From Nevskia sp. (GTDB lineage Bacteria > Pseudomonadota > Gammaproteobacteria > Nevskiales > Nevskiaceae), in contig NZ_JAKFUM010000006.1 in NCBI RefSeq assembly GCF_021732705.1, positions 100,198 through 164,197 of the forward strand: a stretch of 64,000 nucleotides of DNA. The letters are read 5' to 3'. This document shows, one piece after another, positions 17,782 to 26,714 of the stretch. The first letter of the stretch is position 1. The number at the start of each line of letters is the position of its first letter. Both the position numbers and the translations under genes were made by a program. Under the pieces are notes generated by a model. That model was not told the DNA's origin, ran no database searches, and saw only the letters and a list, made by a program, of their open reading frames with translations.

Positions 17782-18126
17782 TCAGTAGGTGTAGATCAGG
17801 CTGACCGTCAGGTAGCCGGTCGGCGTGCCGACCAAGGTCAAGCCTTGGGAATTGATCGCGAACGGATCGTTGGCCTGCTCGGTGCCATCGAGCAGCAGCA
17901 TCGTGAAGTCGCCATCCGGCGCTTGTTCCAAGGCGTAAGGCCCGGCTCCGGCGAATGCGAAGGTCTCGCGCTTGATCCGGGTCGAGTTCGGCCCAGCGAC
18001 GCCGCCACCGCCCAGGGATGCAATCCACTGCGCTTCCGTCACGTTCGGCGACAGCCCGTTGCGCAGGGCGATCTGATATGCCGAAAGGCCGGCCGCGCCT
18101 TCGCGGATGATGATCGTCTTAGCCAT
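17782..18126 (-). CDS. small fibre-associated protein
   Basis: A 114-residue protein. The N-terminal part has the pattern A-G-x-S-A-Y-Q-I-A-L-R-N-G followed by T-E-A-Q-W-I-A-S-L-G-G, which recurs in phage tail-fibre and collagen-like proteins. The C-terminal 70 residues look like a small beta domain. It overlaps the previous gene by 8 nt and lies 11 nt before the SGNH fibre gene. It is probably an adaptor or minor fibre. Confidence 0.6.
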   Translation of the reverse strand: MAKTIIIREGAAGLSAYQIALRNGLSPNVTEAQWIASLGGGGVAGPNSTRIKRETFAFAGAGPYALEQAPDGDFTMLLLDGTEQANDPFAINSQGLTLVGTPTGYLTVSLIYTY

Positions 18127-18460
18127 GCGCGCCGTCTCCGAGGATCTCGAATTCCAGATCCTCTCGATTGATTTCAGTGGTGGTCTTGCTGCCCTCGGTT
18201 ACCTGCACTTCGAAGCCGTGCAGGCCCGCTGGCCAGGTCTGGGTGGTCGCGCCGTCGATCGCGGCGAGCACGATGTCGAAGCCGACCACGCTGGCCGTTG
18301 CAGTGGTCGTGCTCCATCGATAGACCAGGCCGTCGACCGGGTCCCTCAGCTCAGCTCGAACGGCAGCGCCGGGTGCCGGCACGCGATCGAGCGTGATCGT
18401 GATCGGCTCGATGCTGTCCCCCGCCTTGCGGCTGATGAAGATTTCGGGGAGATCGATCAC
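18119..18460 (-). CDS. hypothetical beta-rich virion protein
   Basis: A 113-residue protein starting with GTG inside the gpP stop (GTGA). It reads as a small beta sandwich (I-D-L-P-E-I-F-I-S-R-K-A-G-D, then Y-R-W-S-T-T-T-A-T-A, ending E-F-E-I-L-G-D). I recognise no named family, but small proteins of this type often sit before fibre genes in siphophages and lambda-like phages. It is the first gene of the block inserted between P and gp45. Confidence 0.55.
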   Translation of the reverse strand: MIDLPEIFISRKAGDSIEPITITLDRVPAPGAAVRAELRDPVDGLVYRWSTTTATASVVGFDIVLAAIDGATTQTWPAGLHGFEVQVTEGSKTTTEINREDLEFEILGDGAHG

Positions 18461-19500
18461 GGCATCTTCTCCGTCAGTGGCGCCGGAACGTAGGCATCCG
18501 CCGGCGTCACCGACAAGCGCGTGATCTCGCCGCCCTGGTCATCCAGCGAAAACGTCACCTGCGCCACCAGGTAATCGCCGAACAAGCCGAGCCAGGCGTC
18601 ATCGATCTGCACCAGGCGGTTCGGCTGCCACGGGGCGCTGCCGTCGATCCAGCCGCGCACCGAAAGCTCCGCGCGATCGCCGCGCGCCTTGCGGTTGGCG
18701 GCCGTCCACCGGGCCAGCTGCTGCGCCGCTCCGGCGTCGGATGCGTCGACGGTATCGATGACGGTGGTCCGCGCTCTGCGGATCTCCGGATCAGTTGCGG
18801 TCGCCAGCACCTGCTGAGCCAGCGTTTCGTTGCCGGCATAACGGCCTTCGCCGTCCTGGCCGATCACCCGATACCGGGCGAAGCGCTCGGCATGGCTGCG
18901 GGTGGCCGAACCTTCGAGCATGTCCACGCCCAGCTTCAGCGCGCGCGTGGCGCGACGCACACCAGCGCGAGTGATGGTCAAGCCACCGAGGCTGTCAGAC
19001 ACCAGCAGGAAGCCGCGCAGGCGGGCCGCGCGCGACAGCACTTCCATCACCGTCTCACCGGGATTGATCGCCTGTTGCGCGAACACCGCGCCGGCATCGC
19101 CGTCCAGGCGCACCGGAATGCCGAACGGCTTGCACAGATCCGTGGCCACCTGCAGCAGGTTTCGGCCTTCCCAGCTCTGGCCGTCGGTCTCGGCCGCGCA
19201 GTCCACCAGGTCACCGGTGGCGTCTCGGCCGCGAATGGTCAGGCTGTGCGCCGTGGCGCTGTAGCTCGGGCTGGCCTCGTCGATGTACCCGGTGATCACC
19301 GGCGTGCCGTCGATCGACACCGCGCAGGCTTTGCCCGGCAGGATCGGCCGGGTCTCACCTCGGATGGCCCAGCGATCGGCGCACTGCAGCTCGAACTGGC
19401 CGGCGAGCTGCTCGATGCCGGTCGTGATGCTGATCGACTCCCAGCCGGTGAACACGTCTTCACCGATCTGTAGCGTCACCCGAGTGTTCAGGTCAGTCAC
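18457..19500 (-). CDS. P: baseplate hub protein (Mu gpP / gp44)
   Basis: A 347-residue hub protein of the gp44/gpD-like fold linking tail tube and spike. The GTG start at 19500 is selected because GGAGGT stands 6 nt upstream, inside the end of gene N, giving a GTGA-type coupling. Recognisable parts include W-E-S-I-S-I-T-T-G-I-E-Q-L-A and P-V-I-T-G-Y-I-D near the N-terminus, and the H-S-L-T-I-R-G-R-D-A-T-G-D-L-V-D-C block typical of gpP. Confidence 0.9.
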   Translation of the reverse strand: MTDLNTRVTLQIGEDVFTGWESISITTGIEQLAGQFELQCADRWAIRGETRPILPGKACAVSIDGTPVITGYIDEASPSYSATAHSLTIRGRDATGDLVDCAAETDGQSWEGRNLLQVATDLCKPFGIPVRLDGDAGAVFAQQAINPGETVMEVLSRAARLRGFLLVSDSLGGLTITRAGVRRATRALKLGVDMLEGSATRSHAERFARYRVIGQDGEGRYAGNETLAQQVLATATDPEIRRARTTVIDTVDASDAGAAQQLARWTAANRKARGDRAELSVRGWIDGSAPWQPNRLVQIDDAWLGLFGDYLVAQVTFSLDDQGGEITRLSVTPADAYVPAPLTEKMP

Positions 19501-20614
19501 TGAGCACCTCCAGCTCGACACCGCCGGCCACGAAGCCGGGATGCGCCAGGCCGTTGCGCGCCACGATGTCGTCAGCCCGCTGCAACAGCCCAGCAACGCC
19601 GGTGCGAGCGCCGTACAGCCGATAAGCCACGACCACGGCCGGCAAGGTGGCCGGCGGCGTGTAGCGGGCGATCCTGGACAGATCCACGGCGCGGCTGCGG
19701 ATGTCCTCCACCAGGCGCGCGCGCAGATCCTGCAGGGCCGCATAGCTCTCGTCGTCGACCGCGTAACCGACCAGGTCAATCACGTCGACCAGCTCGTCCC
19801 GCGTGCGGATCGCCGCGTCGAAGCTGTCGAACACCGTGTCGGCTGCAAGCTCAGTCGCGGCGATCACCGCCTGCACGCGCACCAGCGTGGTCAGCGCTGC
19901 CGCGTTCGCGATGGCCTGCGGCGCGCGGCTGGCTGACGTGGCTCGGTAGCTGAACAGCCGGCGGAGACCGGCCAGCGTGCGGATGCGCCGAATATCCGTG
20001 CCGATCCGGCTGGCGATGCGCTGCGGAAAGCTGACGATGCCAGCGATCTCGTCCTGCGCCACGGTGACGGAACCCAGCACGGTTTCCACGGCTCGGACCG
20101 CGCCGACCACCGAGCCGATCGTGCTATCGATCGTGGCACCGAGGCTAGCGGGCCAGCTTGTCGCGAACTGCGTCGTCGCGGCCGTCGACGCAATTTCCGC
20201 CTGAGACCGGACGCGAAGCTGGGTGTCGGCGGCACGCGCGGGCGCGCTGACCGTGCGTGCTTCGATGAACTCCAGCTGGAACCGCGCCAGACCACCTTCG
20301 CGCGTGCTCTCGGTCATCCGGCAGCTGATCAGCTGCACCAGGAACGTACCGCGATACGGATGCACCAGCTCGCCCGGACCGGGCTGATTGAGCGCATCGA
20401 GCAGCCGATCACGGGCCGTGAAGTACTCGGACCCAATCACGTAGCCATCGAGCAGGATGCGCACGGCACGGCCGCCCAAGTCCTCAGTTTCAGCGCGCTC
20501 CTGCAGCGGATACTCGTGCACCGCCACCCGCCGCGCGAATTCGTTGGGCGCGTTGTCGATCTGGAACGGAACGCCGCGAAACGAAGCGTCCTGGAGCTGC
20601 TCGCGCCAGCTCAT
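19493..20614 (-). CDS. N: DNA circularisation / tail protein N (Mu gpN / gp43)
   Basis: A 373-residue protein with the DNA-circularisation N-terminal domain (about residues 1-95: W-R-E-x-L-x-D-A-S-F-R-G-V-P-F, then a R-R-V-A-V-H-E-Y-P segment). In Mu, N is a tail protein and is also credited with protecting and circularising infecting DNA. The rest is mainly alpha-helical. It overlaps the tape-measure gene by 4 nt. Confidence 0.9.
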   Translation of the reverse strand: MSWREQLQDASFRGVPFQIDNAPNEFARRVAVHEYPLQERAETEDLGGRAVRILLDGYVIGSEYFTARDRLLDALNQPGPGELVHPYRGTFLVQLISCRMTESTREGGLARFQLEFIEARTVSAPARAADTQLRVRSQAEIASTAATTQFATSWPASLGATIDSTIGSVVGAVRAVETVLGSVTVAQDEIAGIVSFPQRIASRIGTDIRRIRTLAGLRRLFSYRATSASRAPQAIANAAALTTLVRVQAVIAATELAADTVFDSFDAAIRTRDELVDVIDLVGYAVDDESYAALQDLRARLVEDIRSRAVDLSRIARYTPPATLPAVVVAYRLYGARTGVAGLLQRADDIVARNGLAHPGFVAGGVELEVLSD

Positions 20615-22416
20615 GGCGGGCTCAGGGCCAACGGCCCGGAACTGAAGTCGAAGTCCACGCCCCGGCTGCGAGCACTGGCAACACGGGCACCACGATTGTC
20701 CAGCTCGATCTTGATCGTGCCGGTGACGTCGGTAGGTTCCTTGGCACGGCTTGCAAGCGCATTGCGAGCGTCCTGATTGCCGAAGGCCGCCAGAGCGATG
20801 GCCACAGCCCGACCCACCTTATCGGCGAACTCGGTGCCGGCGATCGCAGGCGCTCCGAGCGCCCCACCGTTATAGGCCTTGGTCCCCAGCTCGAATCCGG
20901 CCGCGCCCGCAGCCAGCACGCCGGCCGTTCCGAGCGCAGCAGTTCCAACGGCGGCGGCCGAGGTCAATCCAAGCCGGGCCAGCAGTCCTCCGGCACCAGC
21001 TGCAGCTGCCACACCGGCAACGGAGCCGGCGGCACCGCCGCTGTCAGACGCCGGGAAGTTGGTGACGAATACCGGCGTGGCGAGGCCGGCCTGCTTGATC
21101 AGCTGACCCTGCGCGAGTCCGGCCGCTGTGCCGGCGGCATCAGCAGCAGCGCCGCCAATGAACGGGATTCTCTTCAACAGATCGCTGGCCAGCTTGCCGG
21201 CCGCGCCCGTTGCCAACACCAGCCCACCGGTGGCGAGGGCCGCGCCGCCAGGACTGAGACCAAGACCGCCCTTCTCCGCTGGATCAAGCTGGAACTGAAT
21301 CAGATCCGACAGCGTGCGGTTGATCGGCTGCGCGAAGGCATCGCCGATGGTCTTGAAGTTCGCGGCCAGACGCTTCGCTTGCGAATCGGCGTTATCCAGG
21401 GCTTCCCCCAGATCGCGCTTCACGGTGCCGCCGGCCCGCGTGATCGTGCCGGTGAACTCGCGCACCTGCTTCAGCGAGTCGCCGCCCAGCAGGGTTCGGA
21501 TGCCGCGCTGGGTATCGAGATCGGTAGTGCCGAAAGCCCTGGCGATGAAGCGATCGCGCGCCTGATCGGTTGCCAGCTTCTGATAGCGCGCAGCGATGTC
21601 ATCGAGCACCGCCAATGGATCGCGGCTGCTGCCGTCCTTGTTGTAGAACGGCACGCCGGTGGCCTTCGAGGCACTCGCGCGGTACTTGTCGTTGGTGAAC
21701 AGGCGCAGCGTTGAATCCGCCAACGTCGCCAGCCGTTCCGGCTGCCGTTCGACCTGGCTGAGGCCTTCGATGAAACCGAGGGTCTGCGGGAACTGCAGGT
21801 TGGCGGCTTTGGCGTTTACGCCGACGCGCGAAAAGATCGAGGCCAGATCCTCCAGCTCGGCATTGCCGAGCCGGCCGGCGACCACCATCTGATCGAGCAG
21901 CTCCACTGCTGTGCGCGGCTGGGTCAGGTCGAACTGGAAACTGGCAGCGGCAACGGCAAGCCCGCCGGCCAGAACATCCTCACCGGCACCGGTGACCGCA
22001 CTGGCTGGCGCGATCGCGCGCGTCGATGCCAGTGCTGCCTTGAAGTCGAGGCCGGCCTGAATCAAGTTGTTGAAGCCGCCGAGCAGCGTGTCGATCGGCC
22101 GGCCGGTATCCCGTGCCAACTGGAAGATGTCCGCGCGAAGAGACCGCACCTGGTCGCCCGTGGCACCGGCGGTCTGGCGGATCTGCGTCAGGGACTTGTC
22201 GAGCCGAGCCGACTCGCGAACCACCTGGACAGCCGCAAAGCCGACCCCGAGCGCCGCCAGGTTGTTGCGAACGCTCTTGATGGTCTGATCGAGCTGCCCG
22301 ATCGCGCGCCGACTGCGCGTGCTGAAATCGGTCACGCCGCGCTCGCTGCCGAGCAGGCCGCGCGTGAACTCGCGCGACTGCAACAGCAAACGTAGCGATA
22401 CGGTCAGATCGGTCAC
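20611..22416 (-). CDS. tail tape-measure protein
   Basis: A 601-residue protein starting with GTG. The first 350 residues are helical, with the TMP pattern R-E-S-A-R-L-D-K-S-L-T-Q-I-R and a later G-G-F-N-N-L-I-Q-A-G. The next 200 residues are Ala/Gly-rich hydrophobic helices, able to cross a membrane during DNA delivery. The protein sets tail length; at about 1.5 angstrom per residue it predicts a tail near 90 nm, shorter than if it were a typical 700-1000-residue TMP. It follows the frameshifted chaperone pair in the standard order. Confidence 0.88.
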   Translation of the reverse strand: MTDLTVSLRLLLQSREFTRGLLGSERGVTDFSTRSRRAIGQLDQTIKSVRNNLAALGVGFAAVQVVRESARLDKSLTQIRQTAGATGDQVRSLRADIFQLARDTGRPIDTLLGGFNNLIQAGLDFKAALASTRAIAPASAVTGAGEDVLAGGLAVAAASFQFDLTQPRTAVELLDQMVVAGRLGNAELEDLASIFSRVGVNAKAANLQFPQTLGFIEGLSQVERQPERLATLADSTLRLFTNDKYRASASKATGVPFYNKDGSSRDPLAVLDDIAARYQKLATDQARDRFIARAFGTTDLDTQRGIRTLLGGDSLKQVREFTGTITRAGGTVKRDLGEALDNADSQAKRLAANFKTIGDAFAQPINRTLSDLIQFQLDPAEKGGLGLSPGGAALATGGLVLATGAAGKLASDLLKRIPFIGGAAADAAGTAAGLAQGQLIKQAGLATPVFVTNFPASDSGGAAGSVAGVAAAAGAGGLLARLGLTSAAAVGTAALGTAGVLAAGAAGFELGTKAYNGGALGAPAIAGTEFADKVGRAVAIALAAFGNQDARNALASRAKEPTDVTGTIKIELDNRGARVASARSRGVDFDFSSGPLALSPP

Positions 22417-22425
22417 GGGCGTGCG

Positions 22426-22850
22426 TCAGTCCGGAGTCTTGGTAAAGGTGTTGATGTGGTGCAGCAGTTCGCTCGCCGGCATCGCCCCCAACTCAGCGCG
22501 TGACCAGCCCGTCTTCGAGGCCAGGAAGGCCATCGCGGTGAGGCTGGCGCGCTGGCGAGGCGTCAGCCTTCCCCCAGCTTTTCCGCCTCCTTCATGGCGT
22601 TGCTCAAGGTCACGTAATCGCGGCGGGTCAGCTTCCGGATCATCTGGAACGTGAACGGGCCGTTGAACGTGCCGCAGCGGACCAGCGTGCGAGCGATCAC
22701 CGCGCCGTTGAACTTCAGCGGTGTATCGGTACCGGCCTCGTCTTCCGCCTCGAACAGATCGTCCGTGGTCGGCTCGCGCAGCTCGAATTCCAGGTGCGTC
22801 TTGCCGCTGATGGTGATGCCGTCGCGTAGCGTGCCGGTGATGGTTTTCAT
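22426..22850 (-). CDS. tail assembly chaperone, long form by -1 frameshift (gp41-42 type)
   Basis: After a -1 shift at the G run (22571-22575) the reading frame stays open for another 47 codons to a stop at 22426, just upstream of the tape-measure GTG. That gives a fused product of about 141 residues. The extension has the sequence features of such T-extensions (A-F-L-A-S-K-T-G-W-S-R-A-E-L, then E-L-L-H-H-I-N). Frameshifting here is conserved in Mu and most long-tailed phages. The site is GGG-GAA preceded by G: P-site re-pairing is perfect and A-site re-pairing imperfect, so efficiency is unknown. Confidence 0.7.
22563..22850 (-). CDS. tail assembly chaperone, short form (Mu gp41)
   Basis: A 95-residue protein of the phage tail-assembly chaperone family (start K-T-I-T-G-T-L-R-D-G, then E-F-E-L-R-E-P-T-T-D-D). 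It coats the tape measure before tube polymerisation and is not part of the virion. Its stop lies 9 nt after a run of five G residues that can shift ribosomes into the -1 frame, producing the longer form. Confidence 0.85.
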   Translation of the reverse strand: MKTITGTLRDGITISGKTHLEFELREPTTDDLFEAEDEAGTDTPLKFNGAVIARTLVRCGTFNGPFTFQMIRKLTRRDYVTLSNAMKEAEKLGEG

Positions 22851-22888
22851 GGGCCTTGAAGTTGGTTGCAGGTGGGTGGCAGGCCGGC

Positions 22889-23248
22889 TTAAACGCGGTC
22901 GCAGCTGGTGCCGCTGAACGTCGCGCTGATCTCGCCTTCGGTCTCGGCCAGCTTCGGCGTGGTGGTGCTGAACGCGCCGGTGATCACGTAGCTCACGCCG
23001 TCATCGCCCTCGAAGACGATGGTTGCGTCCTCGATCGCGCGGATTTCTTCCAGTGCGATCTCGTCGGTCTGGGTGATCTTCACGTCGAGCGAACACGCGG
23101 TCAGCTCTTCGGTGAACCCGTGCACCGAGCGCGAACCAACGACGGGCGTACGCGCCACACCGCCGGGATCGAGCGTCGAGCCTTTCTTGCTCAGGACAGT
23201 GCGGCCATCGAACTTGATCGTGGCGCGGCCCAGAATCTTCTTTGCCAT
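22889..23248 (-). CDS. M: tail tube protein M
   Basis: A 119-residue tail tube subunit (Mu gpM family). It shows the start K-K-I-L-G-R-A-T-I-K-F-D-G, the central T-A-C-S-L-D-V-K-I region and I-E-D-A-T-I-V-F-E-G-D-D-G-V-S-Y. It lies 15 nt after the sheath gene and upstream of the chaperone pair, the Mu order. Confidence 0.9.
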   Translation of the reverse strand: MAKKILGRATIKFDGRTVLSKKGSTLDPGGVARTPVVGSRSVHGFTEELTACSLDVKITQTDEIALEEIRAIEDATIVFEGDDGVSYVITGAFSTTTPKLAETEGEISATFSGTSCDRV

Positions 23249-23263
23249 AAGCGTCGTGCTCCC

Positions 23264-24733
23264 TTAGCGGCGGAACTGGATTTGTGCGGCGACCACGCGG
23301 AGCTGATTGATCAGGTCCGGCGGCACGATCGCGTTCAGGCGGTTCGGGTCGTCGGCGTCGATCTCCACCCGCAGGTCGGTTTTGAACTGCTCGAAGGCCG
23401 TACCGCCCTCGACCCAGCCCCGGCTCATCCAGTCCCGGTACAGCGAGATCAGCTCGGCTCGCGCGGTGCCCGGCGTCATCACGTTGGGGCCTTCGCTGCC
23501 GTCCTTGCCCAGCTTGTGGCGCGGGTACTTCGCAGCGAAGCGGCTGCGCAGCGTGAAGCGCAGGTTGGCGAGCAGATGCAGCGATTCCGTGTCGAAATAG
23601 CTGTCATCCGGCAGGCCGTAGCTGTTCAGGCGATAGGTCGTGGTCAGGCGCTCGATGTGAACGAGACCGCCGGCATCGACCAGGACTGTCGACACGCCGG
23701 CATTCAGCAGCTGGTTGCGCACCTGCTTGGTCCGGCGGCCGGTTTCGATCTTGGCCACGACACCCGGCAGGGTCAGCGTCTGGCGCGGCCGGGCCGGATC
23801 GGGCTCGCCTGCATCCACGGCCGCCACGCTGGCCGCCACGGCCCAGGCCGGCGTCAACAGGTCCAGGCAATCGATGATCGATTCGTGCGGGCTGTTCCGG
23901 CCGGCCGCCAGCGCCTGCAGCGTCGCCTGGTCAGCGGAGCGGCCGACGTGGGCATAGCCCTCGATCTGCCGCACCGGACCGAAGCGATCGGCCAGCTCGG
24001 CTTCGAGCGCCGTCAGGCTGGCGGCATCGGTGTACGGCATGACGATGGTCGGATACCAGTTCTCGCCCAGTCCGGCGATCGCCGCTGTCAGCGTCGGATT
24101 GCCGGCACCTTCGACCAGGGCCGCGATCACGACCGAAATTCCGGTCGGCAGCCGTTCGCCGTCATAGCGGCTGTGGGTGCACTCAATCCGGCCGGCATCG
24201 ATCCCGCCATGCCGGGCCGTCAGATTCACGCGAGCCGGCACGACGCCGTCGACGGCGGCATCGACATAGCTCTCGGCATCGGCGGTGATCGCGGCGGCGG
24301 CCAGCGTGGCGAGCTGCGCGGCCGTCGTCGCGGTCGGCACCGGCACGGCGTAGCGCGCATCACCGATGTACAGCGCCAGTTCGCCGCCGGCCGTCGCAGT
24401 GCCGCTGAAGATCACGGCGCGCGAGCTTTTGGTAGAGCCGCCGGCATCCGCCTGCGCCAGGATGTAGGTCGGCGTGAAGCCGTTCGCCAGGAACAGCTTC
24501 TTGGCCATCAGATGCAGCATCGAGCCGCGACCGGCCAGCAGCGCCACCTCGTCCGCGCTGGACACCAGCGTGGCCACGTTCGGCGTACCGGTACCGGCAG
24601 CGAGCATCTGGCCGATCAGCAGGATCTTCTGCGGCACCGTGCCGTCGCTGCCGTTGGCCTGGGAGTTGTCGAACTCCACGTACTGGCCGGGAACCCGGAA
24701 GTTCACCGGAATCTGGTTGAAAGCGATCGTCAT
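23264..24733 (-). CDS. L: contractile tail sheath protein L
   Basis: A 489-residue sheath subunit, which makes this a myovirus-type phage. The N-terminal F-N-Q-I-P-V-N-F-R-V-P-G-Q-Y-V-E-F-D-N and the C-terminal core with R-L-T-T-T-Y, D-x-x-Y-F-D-T-E-S and the closing Q-I-Q-F-R match Mu gpL. Start and gp37 stop overlap as ATGA. Confidence 0.92.
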   Translation of the reverse strand: MTIAFNQIPVNFRVPGQYVEFDNSQANGSDGTVPQKILLIGQMLAAGTGTPNVATLVSSADEVALLAGRGSMLHLMAKKLFLANGFTPTYILAQADAGGSTKSSRAVIFSGTATAGGELALYIGDARYAVPVPTATTAAQLATLAAAAITADAESYVDAAVDGVVPARVNLTARHGGIDAGRIECTHSRYDGERLPTGISVVIAALVEGAGNPTLTAAIAGLGENWYPTIVMPYTDAASLTALEAELADRFGPVRQIEGYAHVGRSADQATLQALAAGRNSPHESIIDCLDLLTPAWAVAASVAAVDAGEPDPARPRQTLTLPGVVAKIETGRRTKQVRNQLLNAGVSTVLVDAGGLVHIERLTTTYRLNSYGLPDDSYFDTESLHLLANLRFTLRSRFAAKYPRHKLGKDGSEGPNVMTPGTARAELISLYRDWMSRGWVEGGTAFEQFKTDLRVEIDADDPNRLNAIVPPDLINQLRVVAAQIQFRR

Positions 24734-25287
24734 GAGGTTGGCTCGGTGGAGGCCCGGCCGCGCACGGCCAGATGGTCAACGGCTTCCGGGCGGCCATCGG
24801 CCGGCGGAAAATCGAAATCGGTATGCAGCGTCAGAAACTCGCCCAGGGCATCGGCGCCCTCGGCCTGCAGCGGCGACAGTTGCCGCCAGCCAACAGCCCC
24901 CAGCCACACGCCGTCTTCACCGAGCGCGCTGCTGTAGAGGTTGTCGAAGCGCAGCCCGGTCGGGCTCTGGGCTTGCTTGGAAAAATCAGTGGCCGACACG
25001 GCCTGCAGGATCACGGTCGAGAGCTTCAGGCCGGATTCCGCCGGCAGTGCGCCCCGCATCGCCTTGGTCAGCACGTAGGCCGCGACCGTCAGATTCAGGT
25101 ACAGCTCGCCCCGGTCGGAGCCCTCGCTGCCGTTCAGAACCGACACCAGAACGCACGGGGCCTTGACCGCATGGCGTTCCAGCTCTTCGAGGTTGAAGCG
25201 ACCGGCAAAGCCATAGACGGTCACCGTCTTCGGCAGCACGGTCTGCAGCTGCGCGACGATGGCATCGCGGTGATCGAGCAGATCCAT
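24730..25287 (-). CDS. Mu gp37-like protein (DUF1834), tail terminator candidate
   Basis: A 185-residue protein of the gp37/DUF1834 family, found in front of the sheath gene in Mu-like phages and thought to act as tail terminator. The ATG at 25287 shares a base with the gp36 stop (TGATG). A GTG one codon earlier is the alternative. The Mu gp38 (DUF2635) gene that usually follows is absent here. Confidence 0.85.
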   Translation of the reverse strand: MDLLDHRDAIVAQLQTVLPKTVTVYGFAGRFNLEELERHAVKAPCVLVSVLNGSEGSDRGELYLNLTVAAYVLTKAMRGALPAESGLKLSTVILQAVSATDFSKQAQSPTGLRFDNLYSSALGEDGVWLGAVGWRQLSPLQAEGADALGEFLTLHTDFDFPPADGRPEAVDHLAVRGRASTEPTS

Positions 25288-25727
25288 CACAGCCCGCCCT
25301 GGCTACGCCGCGTGAACAGCCGCGGCTCAGCCGAGATCAGGATTTCGCCGCCCTTGACCTCGCCGCCGGCATCGGCCGGTTCGCTGGCCACCGGAATGCC
25401 GAGGCCGACATCGCCGCGCGACATCTTGTTCAGCAGCGAGATTGCATCCTCGTAGCGCTGCCGCAGCTCCTTCGTCAGCACATCGGCCGACAGGCTCAGG
25501 CGGTACAGCGTGATGTCGATGCACAGCCGCGTCAGGGCTGGCGGCACCGTGGCCAGGGGCAGCGGGTAACGCAGGCTCAGGAACGTATCGATCTCGGCCG
25601 AGGCGTCCGCCAGCTTCAGATCCACCGCCACGACATCCACCTGGCCGTCGCGGTCGCGATCGGCCGCCGCGTAGAGCGCATTCGCGCCTTCGCGGTCGAG
25701 GATGTCCTGGCGGGTGGCGTAGATCAC
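25287..25727 (-). CDS. Mu gp36-like head-tail connector protein (DUF1320)
   Basis: A 146-residue protein of family DUF1320. The start M-I-Y-A-T-R-Q-D-I-L-D-R is characteristic, and the helical E-I-D-T-F-L-S-x-R-Y-P-L-P segment follows. It probably acts at the head-tail junction. GTG start; it lies 18 nt downstream of the capsid gene T. Confidence 0.9.
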   Translation of the reverse strand: MIYATRQDILDREGANALYAAADRDRDGQVDVVAVDLKLADASAEIDTFLSLRYPLPLATVPPALTRLCIDITLYRLSLSADVLTKELRQRYEDAISLLNKMSRGDVGLGIPVASEPADAGGEVKGGEILISAEPRLFTRRSQGGL

Positions 25728-25745
25728 GTCAGCTCAGGTCCTGGC

Positions 25746-26654
25746 TTAAGCCAGATACGGAACGACGACCACCTTGACCGCACCAGCCAGCTCGTTGGAG
25801 CTGCCGCCGTCGATCAGGGTGCGCTTGAACAGCAGCTCGGCTGCCGTTTCCAGGGCCGGCGGCACGAAGATGTGCGTCGGCTTCATGTTCAGCGGCCGGC
25901 CGTTGTCGGACTTCAGGTTGCGCATCGCCGTGCGCACCGCCTTGAAGTTGGCTCCGGTCAAGTCCTGGTTGCTGGCCTGCATCATCTGCCACAGGCCGAA
26001 GCCGGCGCTGACGCGGGCGTCGACGCCATACAGCGCTTCGTTCTTCAGGAACACCAGCGAATCCGTGGAAGCGTCTACGCGGACGAAGTCGTAGTTCTTG
26101 CGGGTCTGCCAGATGATCGGCTTCAGCACGCGGCTCAAGTCCGCCACGTACCAGAACGGCTTGCCGCCGGCTTCCGTGGTCAGGTTCGAGGTGTTGGTGA
26201 CCTTGCCCTTGCTGTCGGTCACCGGATGATTGGCCGCGAAGTACGGGCGGCCGTCGTAGCAGACGGCACTCGTGCCGCTGGCCAGCAGATCCCAGATCAG
26301 CGTGTCCGGGTGCTCGGCCGTGTCCTGGCCCATCTGCTCGAAGATCGTGCCGAGCAGGCCGTACTTGTCGTCCTCGATCTGATCGCGGTTGACGCCGACG
26401 GTGTTCTCGTAGTGCTCGTTCTTGATCGTGAAATCGTGGCCTTCCAGGCTCTGGATCACGCGATCGCCCATCCACTTGCGGAAGCCGGTGGTCTTGCCGA
26501 GCCAGCCGTAAACCTCCTGGGCATCGCCGGACGGCACGGTCATCGCGACCTCGCCCCAGTAGATGTCGCCACGACCGAGGCCGGCCTGGAACTTCGTGTT
26601 GTAGCCCTGATAGATCGCCGTCATCAGGGCGGGTGAAATGGTCAGCTTCGGCAT
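25746..26654 (-). CDS. T: major capsid protein T
   Basis: A 302-residue major head subunit of the Mu gpT family. The N-terminus has A-L-M-T-A-I-Y-Q-G-Y-N-T-K-F, and the central part has W-M-G-D-R-V-I-Q-S-L. The family-typical Y-E-N-T-V-G-V-N-R-D-Q-I-E-D-D-K-Y-G and the hydrophobic C-terminus (V-V-V-V-P-Y-L) are present. Mu gpT is of similar length and assembles an HK97-fold shell. Confidence 0.93.
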   Translation of the reverse strand: MPKLTISPALMTAIYQGYNTKFQAGLGRGDIYWGEVAMTVPSGDAQEVYGWLGKTTGFRKWMGDRVIQSLEGHDFTIKNEHYENTVGVNRDQIEDDKYGLLGTIFEQMGQDTAEHPDTLIWDLLASGTSAVCYDGRPYFAANHPVTDSKGKVTNTSNLTTEAGGKPFWYVADLSRVLKPIIWQTRKNYDFVRVDASTDSLVFLKNEALYGVDARVSAGFGLWQMMQASNQDLTGANFKAVRTAMRNLKSDNGRPLNMKPTHIFVPPALETAAELLFKRTLIDGGSSNELAGAVKVVVVPYLA

Positions 26655-26714
26655 GGGGATTCTCGGGTAAGGGGCTGCGGGTGGTTGCGGCTAAGAACTA
26701 CGGACGCGGTCGAA

